DNA from: Acidobacteriota bacterium
GTDB taxonomy: Bacteria > Acidobacteriota > Vicinamibacteria > Marinacidobacterales > Marinacidobacteraceae
DNA: 44,835 nucleotides
Direction: 5' to 3'
Assembly (NCBI GenBank): GCA_022828085.1
Contig: JAJEIY010000089.1
Span: 1 to 44,835 of the forward strand
The notes beneath the pieces were generated by a model that did no database searches, was not told where the DNA came from, and was given only the letters and a program-made list of their open reading frames with translations. Positions within the stretch are counted from its first letter, which is position 1. Every line of letters starts with the position of its first letter. Shown here in pieces: positions 9,092-16,339 of this stretch. A program made the translations under genes and the position numbers.

Positions 9092-9511
9092 TCAGTCCGG
9101 GTCGTCGGCCGACCAGTCGTCCAGCTCCAGGCCCTCGATGCGGGAGAAGTGCCGGACGTTGCCGGTGGCGAGCCGTGCCGGGAGGGAGACGGCGACGGAC
9201 GCGATCGCCAGATCCATGTCCTCGACCGGAGTCCCCCGCTCCTGGAGGAGCGCCTTCCAGTGGCCGAAGGCGCGCGAGGCGGGCTCGGTCCAGTCAACCC
9301 AGCGGACGGCGGCTCGGACCCGCTCGAATTCGTGCTCGAGCAGACGTCTCCTCCGGGATCCGGCATCGAGGCGGGCCAGGCCGAAACGGATTTCTGCCGC
9401 AACGGGCGCGCACAGACACACCGCGCCCGGGTCCTCATCCCGCAGCCGCCGAAGCGCCTCGGGCTGCCGGCGCATGATCTTCGAGACGGCGCTCGTGTCG
9501 AGGACCAACAT
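9092..9511 (-). CDS. vapC: VapC-type PIN-domain toxin
   Basis: A 139-residue PIN-domain ribonuclease, expected to cleave tRNA or rRNA when freed from its antitoxin. Acidic residues of the active site are D5 in MLVLDTSAVS, the Glu in APVAAEIRFGL, and Asp in EDMDLAIASVA. The ATGNVRHF segment matches the family's C-terminal T-x-N-x-x-H-F motif. The ATG at 9511 overlaps the antitoxin stop by one base (TGATG), so it is translationally coupled. The frame is open further upstream, but that part is the antitoxin gene in another frame. The pair sits between an M24 gene and a HAD gene, probably as an acquired module. Confidence 0.9.
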   Translation of the reverse strand: MLVLDTSAVSKIMRRQPEALRRLRDEDPGAVCLCAPVAAEIRFGLARLDAGSRRRRLLEHEFERVRAAVRWVDWTEPASRAFGHWKALLQERGTPVEDMDLAIASVAVSLPARLATGNVRHFSRIEGLELDDWSADDPD

Positions 9512-9771
9512 CAGAACGGTGGGTCCATTCGACTCCAGCGGGCGGCCCGGAGGGTCCGGTCGAGGTCCTCGCAGCCTTCTTGAAGCTCCGCGAGATCTTC
9601 GGCGCTCAGGTGGCCGTTCGAGAAAAAGCCCGGTGACCACTGCGCCCGTTCCTCGGCGGTACGACGGCAGGACTCCACGATCACGCGGTTCCGGCTGATT
9701 CCCCGCTCGGCGGCGATCCGGTCCAGGCTGGCAAGCAACGGCTCCGGGAAGTGGACGCTGGTGTTGGGCAT
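9511..9771 (-). CDS. vapB: VapB-type ribbon-helix-helix antitoxin
   Basis: An 86-residue antitoxin. The N-terminal ribbon-helix-helix is visible as TSVHFPEPLLASLDRIAAER followed by GISRNRVIVESCRRTAEE. The C-terminal part (LSAEDLAELQEGCEDLDRTL) would bind and block the PIN toxin. The ATG at 9771 is chosen because the fold begins there and a tandem operator plus TATGTT-N6 lies immediately before it. Upstream in-frame ATGs fall inside the dispersed repeat. Autoregulation by the toxin-antitoxin complex is expected from the operator. Confidence 0.85.
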   Translation of the reverse strand: MPNTSVHFPEPLLASLDRIAAERGISRNRVIVESCRRTAEERAQWSPGFFSNGHLSAEDLAELQEGCEDLDRTLRAARWSRMDPPF

Positions 9772-9775
9772 GGGA

Positions 9776-9794
9776 CTAACATATCCTAACATAT
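9776..9794 (-). promoter_or_regulatory. vapBC operator/leaderless promoter
   Basis: Two direct copies of CTAACATAT (9776-9784 and 9786-9794) are spaced 10 bp apart, one DNA turn, directly upstream of vapB. Ribbon-helix-helix antitoxins commonly bind such tandem sites. On the minus strand the proximal copy contains TATGTT ending exactly 6 nt before the ATG, so operator and -10 element coincide and the transcript would be leaderless. Confidence 0.6.
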
Positions 9795-9811
9795 TAGACC
9801 TGAGCCGGCGG

Positions 9812-9848
9812 GGGCCGCTGTGCCGGCTGAAGCCGGCGCTCCAAGCCG
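9812..9848 (+). repeat. Dispersed double-hairpin repeat, copy D
   Basis: Contains the hairpin GCCGGCTGAAGCCGGC and the tail GCTCCAAGCCG. Relative to copies A and C the stem sequence differs on both sides and still pairs (GCCGGC/GCCGGC), a compensatory change. Confidence 0.7.
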
Positions 9849-9888
9849 TTTCCGCCATCACGACGATCGACGGATCGCCACGGAGCCC

Positions 9889-10590
9889 CTACGCGCCGAG
9901 CTGGGCCGCCAGGTCCAGGAAGTCCTTGGCGTTGACGTCGAAGGCGTCCTCGTACGAGAGATCGATCCGGCGGTTCGGCCACTCCAGCGGCCGGGGAACG
10001 AAGGCCGTGCGCAAGCCCGCTTCGGCCGCCGCCCTCAGGTCGTACTTGTGCGCCGCGACCATCATGACCTCGCCCGGCGCCAGCCCGAGCAGGCCGGCCG
10101 CCTTCAGATAGACCTCCGGATCCGGCTTGTAGTGGCCGATCAGCTCCGAGGACAGCACGAGGTCCCAGGGGAGCCCGGCGCGCTTGGCCATGTTCACCAG
10201 CAGCGCCACGTTGCCGTTCGACAAGGTGGTGATGGTGAGTTTTGCTCTGAGCCTCCTGAGACCCGCCACCGCGTCGGGCCACGGATCCAGGCGGTGCCAG
10301 ACGCGGTTGAGGTCTTCCTTCTCGGATTCGCCGAGGCCCTCGACCCCAAATCGGTCCAGCACGTCCTCCAGATTCATCCGGTGCAGCTCGTCCATGGTCT
10401 TCCAGGGAAGCTCTCCCCGCCGCACGCGGTCCATGGCCGGGTGATAGCCGTCCCGCCACGCTTCCGCGAAGGCCGCCCAGTCGACTTGCACGCCCCTGGC
10501 GCGGCCGAGGGCCTCGCCTTCCCGGATCAGCGTGGAGCGCCAGTCCACCACGGTGCCGAAGACGTCGAAAGCCAGCGCGCGGACACCCAC
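9889..10590 (-). CDS. HAD-superfamily hydrolase, haloacid dehalogenase type II-like
   Basis: A 233-residue soluble hydrolase. Motif I nucleophile D9 lies in ALAFDVFGTVVDW. Motif II is TTLSNGN, motif III Lys is in IGHYKPDPEVY, and motif IV is the VAAHKYDLRAAAEAGL segment of the L-2-haloacid dehalogenase group rather than the DD motif of phosphatases. Type II members hydrolyse (S)-2-haloacids, but many homologues have unknown substrates. The start is taken as GTG 10590, where homology begins and TAAGGT lies 7 nt upstream. An earlier in-frame GTG at 10629 would overlap the upstream M24 gene by 29 bp. It lies in the same direction as the two upstream M24 peptidases and may be read from their transcript. 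Confidence 0.85.
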   Translation of the reverse strand: MGVRALAFDVFGTVVDWRSTLIREGEALGRARGVQVDWAAFAEAWRDGYHPAMDRVRRGELPWKTMDELHRMNLEDVLDRFGVEGLGESEKEDLNRVWHRLDPWPDAVAGLRRLRAKLTITTLSNGNVALLVNMAKRAGLPWDLVLSSELIGHYKPDPEVYLKAAGLLGLAPGEVMMVAAHKYDLRAAAEAGLRTAFVPRPLEWPNRRIDLSYEDAFDVNAKDFLDLAAQLGA

Positions 10591-10600
10591 GGGACCAACC

Positions 10601-12073
10601 TTATTCGTTTCCGGGACCGACCAGTCCACCCCCAGGCGCCACGAGCAGCAGGCGTTCCTGGCGGGGGATGAGCCAGTTCACGCCGACCGCGGCCTGCTGG
10701 GCGTTCTCCTCGAATCGCGAGTACCACGTCGTTCCACTCCACTCGGGGATCGGGGTGCTCAGGTGGAACTCGACGGACACCCATTCCCCCTCGACCAGCG
10801 GGAACCGCACCCGCTGCCCGTAGGCGAGCGGGAAGTCCTGGGCCACCCGGGCCCCGATGTCGTGGGAGTTGTTCCCCACCGAGTGCCCGTAGATGCCGAT
10901 CTCCGGCCGGGTGTCGGTGGCGGCGACCCCGCCGGCGTCCGGCCCCACGACCTGGTAGCCGCGGTCCTGGACCCGCTCCACGATGGCGGACCAGACCTCG
11001 GTGCCGGTGCGGCCGGGGATCATCTCCTCGACGTAGATGTCGGCGACCCCGAGGGTCTCCTGCCAGGCGTCGCGGATGCTCTGCGGCGGCTCGGTCTCGC
11101 CCTCGCGCAGGACGTAGATGGTGCGCTTCATGTCGGTTTCGAAGCCGAGATACCGGAGCCCGCTGTCGATGCCGACGATGTCGCCCGGCTGGATCGCGTG
11201 CGCGCTCGCGAGCGGCAACTGCTCACCGTTCCGGACGATCCGGGCCACGTTGGACCCGCTCTCGCCGGTCTCGAGTCCCACGTCGCGGGCCCGCTGCTCC
11301 ATGAGCCAGTAGAGATCGGCCGCGGTGGTCTCGCCGGGAACGACGGCGTCGAATCCCTCCTTCATCCAGCGGTCGGACCATTCCAGGAGCTGGGTGAACA
11401 CCTCGGTCTCCCCGGCCACCTTGTGGAGCCGAAAATCCCGCACCAGCAGCTCCGCCGAGACGATCCGCGACGAGTACTCGGGCCCGATGGCGTTCTCGAT
11501 GTACTCGAGGAGCCCCAGGGTCAGTCCGTCGGCCTCCGGCAGGGTGTAGGAGCGGTTGATCCCGATCCGCTGCGGGTCCCGCTCGGTGACCGCGTCCCGT
11601 AGGAGCGGCGCCACCCCCTCCGGGTGGTAGCCGTAGTAGGTCGTGGCGTCGAAGAGGTGCGGCACGATGGCGGTGTTCGGCTGCTCGTGGGAACCGAAGA
11701 AGAGCTTCTCGATGCCCTCCTGTTCCCCCCGGTCGAAGAAGAGGTACACGCCGCGGACCCCTGGATAGCCGCCGCCCACCTCGTCGTGGAGCGGTTCCTT
11801 GTTGTTCTCCCGATCCATGACGATCCACATGTCGATGCCGTGGTTCCTCATGGCCGGCGGCAGGGCCTCGTTGAGCTTGTTCCGCACGATGGTGCGCTTC
11901 ATCTCCCACTGCTCGTGTTCCGAGGGAACGCCGTAGGGGTTGTACGGACCCGCCGGGGGCACGGGCGGGGCGCAGCCCGCGAGCGCGAGCAGGACGGTCC
12001 CGACGACGGCCGGGACGGGGATCAGTTCGCCGGCTCGATGAGGAACAACTCCTTCTGGGTGGGAATCAGCCAT
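10601..12073 (-). CDS. Exported M24-family metallopeptidase, paralogue 2 (lipoprotein)
   Basis: A 490-residue protein with a good lipobox, LALAGC (Cys34). All five M24 metal ligands are kept: Asp in VGIDSGLRY, Asp in FETDMKRTIY, His in IYGHSVGNN, Glu in VSVEFHLS, and Glu in SRFEENAQ. The start is uncertain. The ATG at 12073 follows a GGAGGGAG ribosome site but makes the gene overlap the upstream paralogue by 52 bp; that ribosome site also encodes part of the conserved C-terminus of paralogue 3. A non-canonical start nearer 12030 cannot be excluded. It shares HGIDMWIV and LPEADGLT segments with the copies at 7666 and 12022, so the three are clearly paralogues. Confidence 0.88.
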   Translation of the reverse strand: MADSHPEGVVPHRAGELIPVPAVVGTVLLALAGCAPPVPPAGPYNPYGVPSEHEQWEMKRTIVRNKLNEALPPAMRNHGIDMWIVMDRENNKEPLHDEVGGGYPGVRGVYLFFDRGEQEGIEKLFFGSHEQPNTAIVPHLFDATTYYGYHPEGVAPLLRDAVTERDPQRIGINRSYTLPEADGLTLGLLEYIENAIGPEYSSRIVSAELLVRDFRLHKVAGETEVFTQLLEWSDRWMKEGFDAVVPGETTAADLYWLMEQRARDVGLETGESGSNVARIVRNGEQLPLASAHAIQPGDIVGIDSGLRYLGFETDMKRTIYVLREGETEPPQSIRDAWQETLGVADIYVEEMIPGRTGTEVWSAIVERVQDRGYQVVGPDAGGVAATDTRPEIGIYGHSVGNNSHDIGARVAQDFPLAYGQRVRFPLVEGEWVSVEFHLSTPIPEWSGTTWYSRFEENAQQAAVGVNWLIPRQERLLLVAPGGGLVGPGNE

Positions 12074-13449
12074 TTCACTCCCTCCTCGGTAATCTGGGCG
12101 GTCTCCTCGAAGCGCGCGTACCAGGTCTTGCCGTCCCATTCCGGCACCGGGATGCTCGCGTGGAACTCGATGGAGACCCATTCGTTCGCCTGCAGCGGGA
12201 AGCGCACCCGGTCCCCGTAGGCGAACGGGATGTCGGCCGCAATCCGGGCCCCGATGTCGTGGGCCACGTTGCCGACCGAGTGTCCGTAGACGCCGACCTC
12301 CGGCTCCACGGTCGTGGTCGCATCCCCGCCGGCGTCGGGCCCCGTGGCGCGGTAGCCGCGGCTTTCCATCTCGGCGTTGATGGCCGACCAGGTCTCGAAT
12401 CCGACGGCCCCGGGAACCATCATGCTGGCGTAGAAGTCGCCGATGTCGTGGGTCGTCCGCCAGACCTCCTGAAGGCTCTCCGGCATCTCCGTCTCGCCGG
12501 GCTTCAGGATGTAGGCGGTCCGTTTGATGTCGATCGCGAAGTGGAGATAGCGCAGGCCGCCGTCGATCCCGACGATGTCGCCGGGTTCAAGTGGAATGTC
12601 GGGATCGTGGATGGGGAGCAGTTCCCCCTCGCGCACCACCCGGACCGTGCCCCAGCCGGTGAGCCCCAGCTCGAGGGCCCGGTCCAGCAGCCACCAGGCC
12701 ACGTCCTCGGCGGTGGTGACCCCGGTGGTGACGTGCTCGGTGGAGAGGGCCTCTTCCATCCAGCGCGCGGTCCACTCCAGGAGCTGCGTGTAGATGACTG
12801 TCTCGGCGGGGGTGCGCTGAAGCCGGAAGTCCCGGACCAGCAGCTCGGCCGAGACGATGCGGCTCGCGTACTCGGGGCCGATCGCGTCCACCAGGAAGTT
12901 CCTCAGGCCCACCGTCAGCCCGTCGGCTTCGGGAAGGGTGTGCGAGGTGTTGACCCCGATCGCCCGCGGGTCCCGGTCCTCGATCGCCTTCTGGAGGTGC
13001 GGGGTCAGCCCCTCCGGGCTGTACCCGTAGTAGATCTTCTCGTCGTAGATCTGGCTGATGACCGAGTTGGCCGGCTGCTCGTGCGAGCTGTAGTAGAGCT
13101 TCTCGACGGTGTCCGAGCCGTTGTCGAAGAAGATGAACGCGCCGCGCACCCCGGCGAACCCGCCCCCGAGTTCGACGTGGAGCGGCTCCTCGTTGTTCTC
13201 GCGGTCCAGGACGATCCACATGTCGATGCCGTGGTTGCGCATCGCGGGAAGGAGCACCGTCTGGAGCTTCTCCGCGATGGCGTCGCGCTGGATCGCGAAC
13301 CGCTCCTTGGAGTCCGGGATGCCATAGGCGGCGCCGCCCATCCCCAGGGAATCCGGGTCGCCCATTTCCACCCGGCACGCGCCGGAGACGAGCGGGAGAA
13401 CCGCCGCGCAGGCCGCGCCCACGAGCACGGTCTTCCTCCACTTCCTCAT
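12022..13449 (-). CDS. Exported M24-family metallopeptidase, paralogue 3
   Basis: A 475-residue protein starting at ATG 13449 with ribosome site GGGAGGG 8 nt upstream. The signal peptide is MRKWRKTVLVGAACAAVLPLVSGAC; Cys25 could be lipidated but the lipobox is imperfect. Metal ligands are present in VGIDGGLRY, FAIDIKRTAY, VYGHSVGNV, VSIEFHAS and ARFEETAQ. It is the first gene of a minus-strand unit M24-3, M24-2, HAD, and is divergent from the Smr gene. The frame is open further upstream, but that part lies over the Smr gene. Confidence 0.9.
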   Translation of the reverse strand: MRKWRKTVLVGAACAAVLPLVSGACRVEMGDPDSLGMGGAAYGIPDSKERFAIQRDAIAEKLQTVLLPAMRNHGIDMWIVLDRENNEEPLHVELGGGFAGVRGAFIFFDNGSDTVEKLYYSSHEQPANSVISQIYDEKIYYGYSPEGLTPHLQKAIEDRDPRAIGVNTSHTLPEADGLTVGLRNFLVDAIGPEYASRIVSAELLVRDFRLQRTPAETVIYTQLLEWTARWMEEALSTEHVTTGVTTAEDVAWWLLDRALELGLTGWGTVRVVREGELLPIHDPDIPLEPGDIVGIDGGLRYLHFAIDIKRTAYILKPGETEMPESLQEVWRTTHDIGDFYASMMVPGAVGFETWSAINAEMESRGYRATGPDAGGDATTTVEPEVGVYGHSVGNVAHDIGARIAADIPFAYGDRVRFPLQANEWVSIEFHASIPVPEWDGKTWYARFEETAQITEEGVKWLIPTQKELFLIEPAN

Positions 13450-13499
13450 GGCGATACCCTCCCTCGAACCGAGCCGGTCGCCTTCTTCGGAGTCTATGC

Positions 13500-13991
13500 G
13501 TGCCTGACCCATCGAGAAAACGCAAGCCGCCTCGCCTGGAGTTCCCGGAGGCGGAGGGCGCGACAGCGCGCGATCGGACCGAGTTCGCCGAGGCGGTCGC
13601 CGCAACACCGCCGGAACTCGTGGTCGCCGTCGGGGATCTGCCGGTAGCCGTCCCGCTACCGTCGCCGCACGCGCTGCTCCGCGACCTCCAGAGCGGTAGA
13701 CGCCGGGTGCGCGACGACTGCGCCATTTCGCTGCGCCAGAAGACCCAGGACGAGGCGCGGCGTCTGCTCGAGAACTTTCTTCGCGTCCGGCAGATCCGGG
13801 GCGACCGCTTCGTGAGCGTGATCCACGGCAAGGGCTACCGCTCTGAGGGCGGCCGGGCCGTGCTCGCCCGGCGCGTTCCGGAATGGCTCGCCGAATGGAG
13901 GCCGGAACTCGTGGCCGCCTGGGGCGAGGCGCGCCGGGAGGACGGTGGGGGTGGAGCGCTTTACGTGGTTCTCGCCGCTGCGGCGAACTGA
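13500..13991 (+). CDS. Smr-domain protein
   Basis: A 163-residue protein whose C-terminal half (about 70-160) is a small MutS-related domain. The core motif SVIHGKGYRSEGG has HGKG at 109-112, followed by RRVPEWL and GGGGALYVVL. Smr domains nick or bind branched nucleic acid or RNA. The family's first motif LDLHG is replaced here by ISLRQ (76-80), so the upstream catalytic-region histidine is lost. The GTG start at 13500 has GGAG 8 nt upstream. The stop overlaps the methyltransferase ATG by one base (TGATG), so the pair is an operon. Confidence 0.8.
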   Translation: MPDPSRKRKPPRLEFPEAEGATARDRTEFAEAVAATPPELVVAVGDLPVAVPLPSPHALLRDLQSGRRRVRDDCAISLRQKTQDEARRLLENFLRVRQIRGDRFVSVIHGKGYRSEGGRAVLARRVPEWLAEWRPELVAAWGEARREDGGGGALYVVLAAAAN

Positions 13992-14806
13992 TGCCCGAGG
14001 TCGGTCGGCGCCAGGCCGGAGGCGTTGATTGGGACCCGGACCAGTACGACAGGTTTCGCGACTACCGGCTGCGGCCGGCGCTCGAGCTCCTCGACCGGGT
14101 CCCGATCACCGGGGCGCGGCTCGTCTACGACCTCGGGTGCGGCGCGGGAGCCATCACCCGGATCATCACGGAACGGTTCCCCGGCGCCCGCGTGATCGGG
14201 CTCGACAGTTCCCCCGAGATGCTGGCGAAAGCCTCGGCGGCGCCGAGCCGGGTGGAATGGGTCCGGGGCGATATCGCGGAGTGGGAACCCGAACGCCCAC
14301 CCGACCTCATCTATTCCAACGCCGCGCTTCACTGGCTCGAGGACCACGCCGGGCTCTTTCCCCGGCTGCTCGGCGCTCTCGCGCCGGGCGGCTGCCTCGC
14401 GGTGCAGATGCCCCTCAGCCACGCCCAGCCGTCACACACCCTGATGTGCGAGATCCTGGCGAACGGCGGCGAGGACGGTTCGGCGCTCGGCAACGAAGCG
14501 GTGGCGGCTGCCGCCGCCCGCGACTGGGTGCTCGATTCGAGCGCGTACCACGAGCTGCTGTCCCCGCACTCCTCGGAGCTGGACATCTGGGAAACCGAGT
14601 ACCTCCACCGGCTCGAAGGCGAGGACGCCGTCCTCGAGTGGGTCAAGGCGACCGGGCTCCGGCCGGTCCTGAACGGTCTGACCGGCGCCGACCTCGAACG
14701 CTTCCTGGAGGTGTACCGGGAACGGCTGCGTAAGGCGTATCCACGGCGTGCGGACGGCTTCACCGTGTATCCGTTCCCGCGCCTGTTCCTGGTGGCGACG
14801 CGGTAG
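13991..14806 (+). CDS. Class I SAM-dependent methyltransferase, trans-aconitate 2-methyltransferase-like
   Basis: A 271-residue cytosolic methyltransferase. The N-terminal DWDPDQYDRFRDYRLRPALE and SAM-binding motif I VYDLGCGAGAITRII (45-59), followed by VIGLDSSPEMLAKA and LIYSNAALHWLEDH, resemble the Tam family. That family methyl-esterifies trans-aconitate, a spontaneous inhibitor of aconitase. The ATG at 13991 is chosen by overlap with the Smr stop (TGATG); the frame is open upstream only over the Smr gene. Length is near the 252-residue E. coli enzyme. Substrate assignment is by overall pattern and not certain. Confidence 0.82.
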   Translation: MPEVGRRQAGGVDWDPDQYDRFRDYRLRPALELLDRVPITGARLVYDLGCGAGAITRIITERFPGARVIGLDSSPEMLAKASAAPSRVEWVRGDIAEWEPERPPDLIYSNAALHWLEDHAGLFPRLLGALAPGGCLAVQMPLSHAQPSHTLMCEILANGGEDGSALGNEAVAAAAARDWVLDSSAYHELLSPHSSELDIWETEYLHRLEGEDAVLEWVKATGLRPVLNGLTGADLERFLEVYRERLRKAYPRRADGFTVYPFPRLFLVATR

Positions 14807-14821
14807 GGACGTGATGGCGCA

Positions 14822-14869
14822 CCGGCCTGGAACGCCGGTCTCCGACCGGCACGCGGGCCGCAGGCCCGC
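14822..14869 (-). repeat. Dispersed double-hairpin repeat, copy E
   Basis: Minus-oriented copy with hairpin GCCGGTCTCCGACCGGC followed by hairpin GCGGGCCGCAGGCCCGC. It fills the first part of the 318-bp gene-free stretch 14807-15124, which holds only this repeat and copies F and G. Confidence 0.75.
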
Positions 14870-14970
14870 AAAGCGCGTCGGGCTGCAGGTCCAACAGACA
14901 CGAACTCTTGCGCACACGTGGTTCTGTCCCGGGCGGCGTTCCGGGTCGGTAAGGGGCGAGGCGGAGGGAG

Positions 14971-15086
14971 CGGAGCGACCGGAGGTCGGCGGTCCAAGCC
15001 GTACGTGCCATCTTGGGTGAGTGGCGTCACGACGTGCGCGGCGCGGAGCGCCGCGCGTGCCGGTCGGAGACCGGCATTCCAAGCCG
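14971..15086 (+). repeat. Dispersed repeats, copies F and G in tandem
   Basis: Copy F (about 14971-15001) has the variant hairpin GCGACCGGAGGTCGGC and tail GGTCCAAGCCG. Copy G (about 15001-15086) has a flank with CTTGGGTGAGTGGCGTCACG, a GCGCGGCGC/GCGCCGCGC hairpin, GCCGGTCGGAGACCGGC and ATTCCAAGCCG. Copy G matches copy B over about 85 bp in inverse orientation. Confidence 0.75.
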
Positions 15087-15124
15087 TTTCCGCCACCGCA
15101 CGGGGGGCGTTTCAAACCCCGGGC

Positions 15125-16336
15125 TCAGCGTCGTGCGCCGAAGAGCACCAGCACCGCGACCAGGCGCACCAGGTCATCCAGGTCCACCCATTCGTCGGGG
15201 CCGTAGAAGTTCCCGCCCAGCGATCCGATCCCGAGCGACGCAACTCCCTGGAGCCGGATCGGGAAGCGGATGTCGCTCGCCAGGTGATCGGCGTAGGGGA
15301 CCGGTTCACGGCCGGTGACCCCGGCGACCGCGGACCGCAACTCGGCCGCGAGGGAATCGCTCCAGGCGGTCTCAGCGGGATTCGCGCGGAGTTCGGGGGC
15401 GGTCGCCTCGTACCCGAAGCTTCCGCCGGATCCCCGTGCCGGCAGATCTTCCGCGGCGCGGCGGAACGCCTCCAGCACCCCTCGCACCGTCTTCTTCCCG
15501 CGAAAGAGGACCCGGACCTCGGCTTCGCACCGAACCGGTGTCAGCCCCGCGGCCTCACCAGCGACCAGTCGTCCGAGGTTCACCTCGCAGTCGGAGAGCT
15601 CACCCCGGCGCGGGCGCTCGACCCAGCGGAGGCACGCTTCCAGCGCGTCGCCGCCCTCCCCGAACGGTGCGCTCTCCGGAGTCCCGATCTCCCGAGGCCG
15701 GCCGGACCAGCCGGTGACCCGGAGATGCACGTCCACGACCCCCCGGCTCGCGCTCTTGAGCACGCCGAGCCCCGCCCCGTTCTCGGGCGGATGGACGTAG
15801 ACGGAATCTCCCGCCTCCATCCGGGCAAAGACCGGGAGCGTCCCCCGCGCCCCGCCCCCCTTGCCGTGGACGCTCACCACCCGGGGCGTCTTCCCCGAGT
15901 CCCGCGCGAGCAGCGCGGCCGCCACCGCCGCCGCGGCGAGTCCGCCCTTGTCGTCCGCGGCTCCCAGACCGTGGACCCGACCCTCGCGAATCGTTGGCCG
16001 GCAGGGCGGCGCACTCCAGCCGTCCGACGCGGCCTCGGTGTCCACGTGCGCAAAGAGCGTGAGGCCCGAGCACTCCGGAGGCTCGGCGACGAGGTTCACG
16101 GGCGCCTCGCCCGCTGCGGGGGGCGGGCTGAACTCGGGGTGATCGCGAAGGGGTTCCCACGACTCCTCGGTCGTCTCGACTGCGAACCCGTTCCGCTCCA
16201 GGTAGGCCCCGAGCCGCGCCTGCGCTTCCCGAGCCGAACTGCCGTACGGGCTGGGCGCCTCGATCAGGGCCTCGAGAAGCGCGAGCAGCTCCGTCCGGGA
16301 CCCCTCCGCCAGTTCCAGCGCGCGGCGGGGGTCCAT
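15125..16336 (-). CDS. M20-fold protein, probably catalytically impaired, TRAP-linked
   Basis: A 403-residue M20/ArgE-DapE-like protein. H97 and D99 in LFAHVDT and the bridging Asp in GLGAADDKGG (128) are present. The position of the usual DEE motif reads SVHGKGGGARGT, so the catalytic-base and metal-ligand glutamates are not there. The dimerisation-domain His is absent, and the terminal HxPxE motif reads FYGPDEWV, where the His is replaced by an aromatic residue. The intact relative at 19323 keeps all of these. The ATG at 16336 starts 3 nt after the dctP stop, so it is the last gene of the TRAP operon. It could be a pseudoenzyme that binds the transported ligand, or an enzyme with altered chemistry. 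Alignment was by eye. Confidence 0.75.
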   Translation of the reverse strand: MDPRRALELAEGSRTELLALLEALIEAPSPYGSSAREAQARLGAYLERNGFAVETTEESWEPLRDHPEFSPPPAAGEAPVNLVAEPPECSGLTLFAHVDTEAASDGWSAPPCRPTIREGRVHGLGAADDKGGLAAAAVAAALLARDSGKTPRVVSVHGKGGGARGTLPVFARMEAGDSVYVHPPENGAGLGVLKSASRGVVDVHLRVTGWSGRPREIGTPESAPFGEGGDALEACLRWVERPRRGELSDCEVNLGRLVAGEAAGLTPVRCEAEVRVLFRGKKTVRGVLEAFRRAAEDLPARGSGGSFGYEATAPELRANPAETAWSDSLAAELRSAVAGVTGREPVPYADHLASDIRFPIRLQGVASLGIGSLGGNFYGPDEWVDLDDLVRLVAVLVLFGARR

Positions 16337-16339
16337 GGC

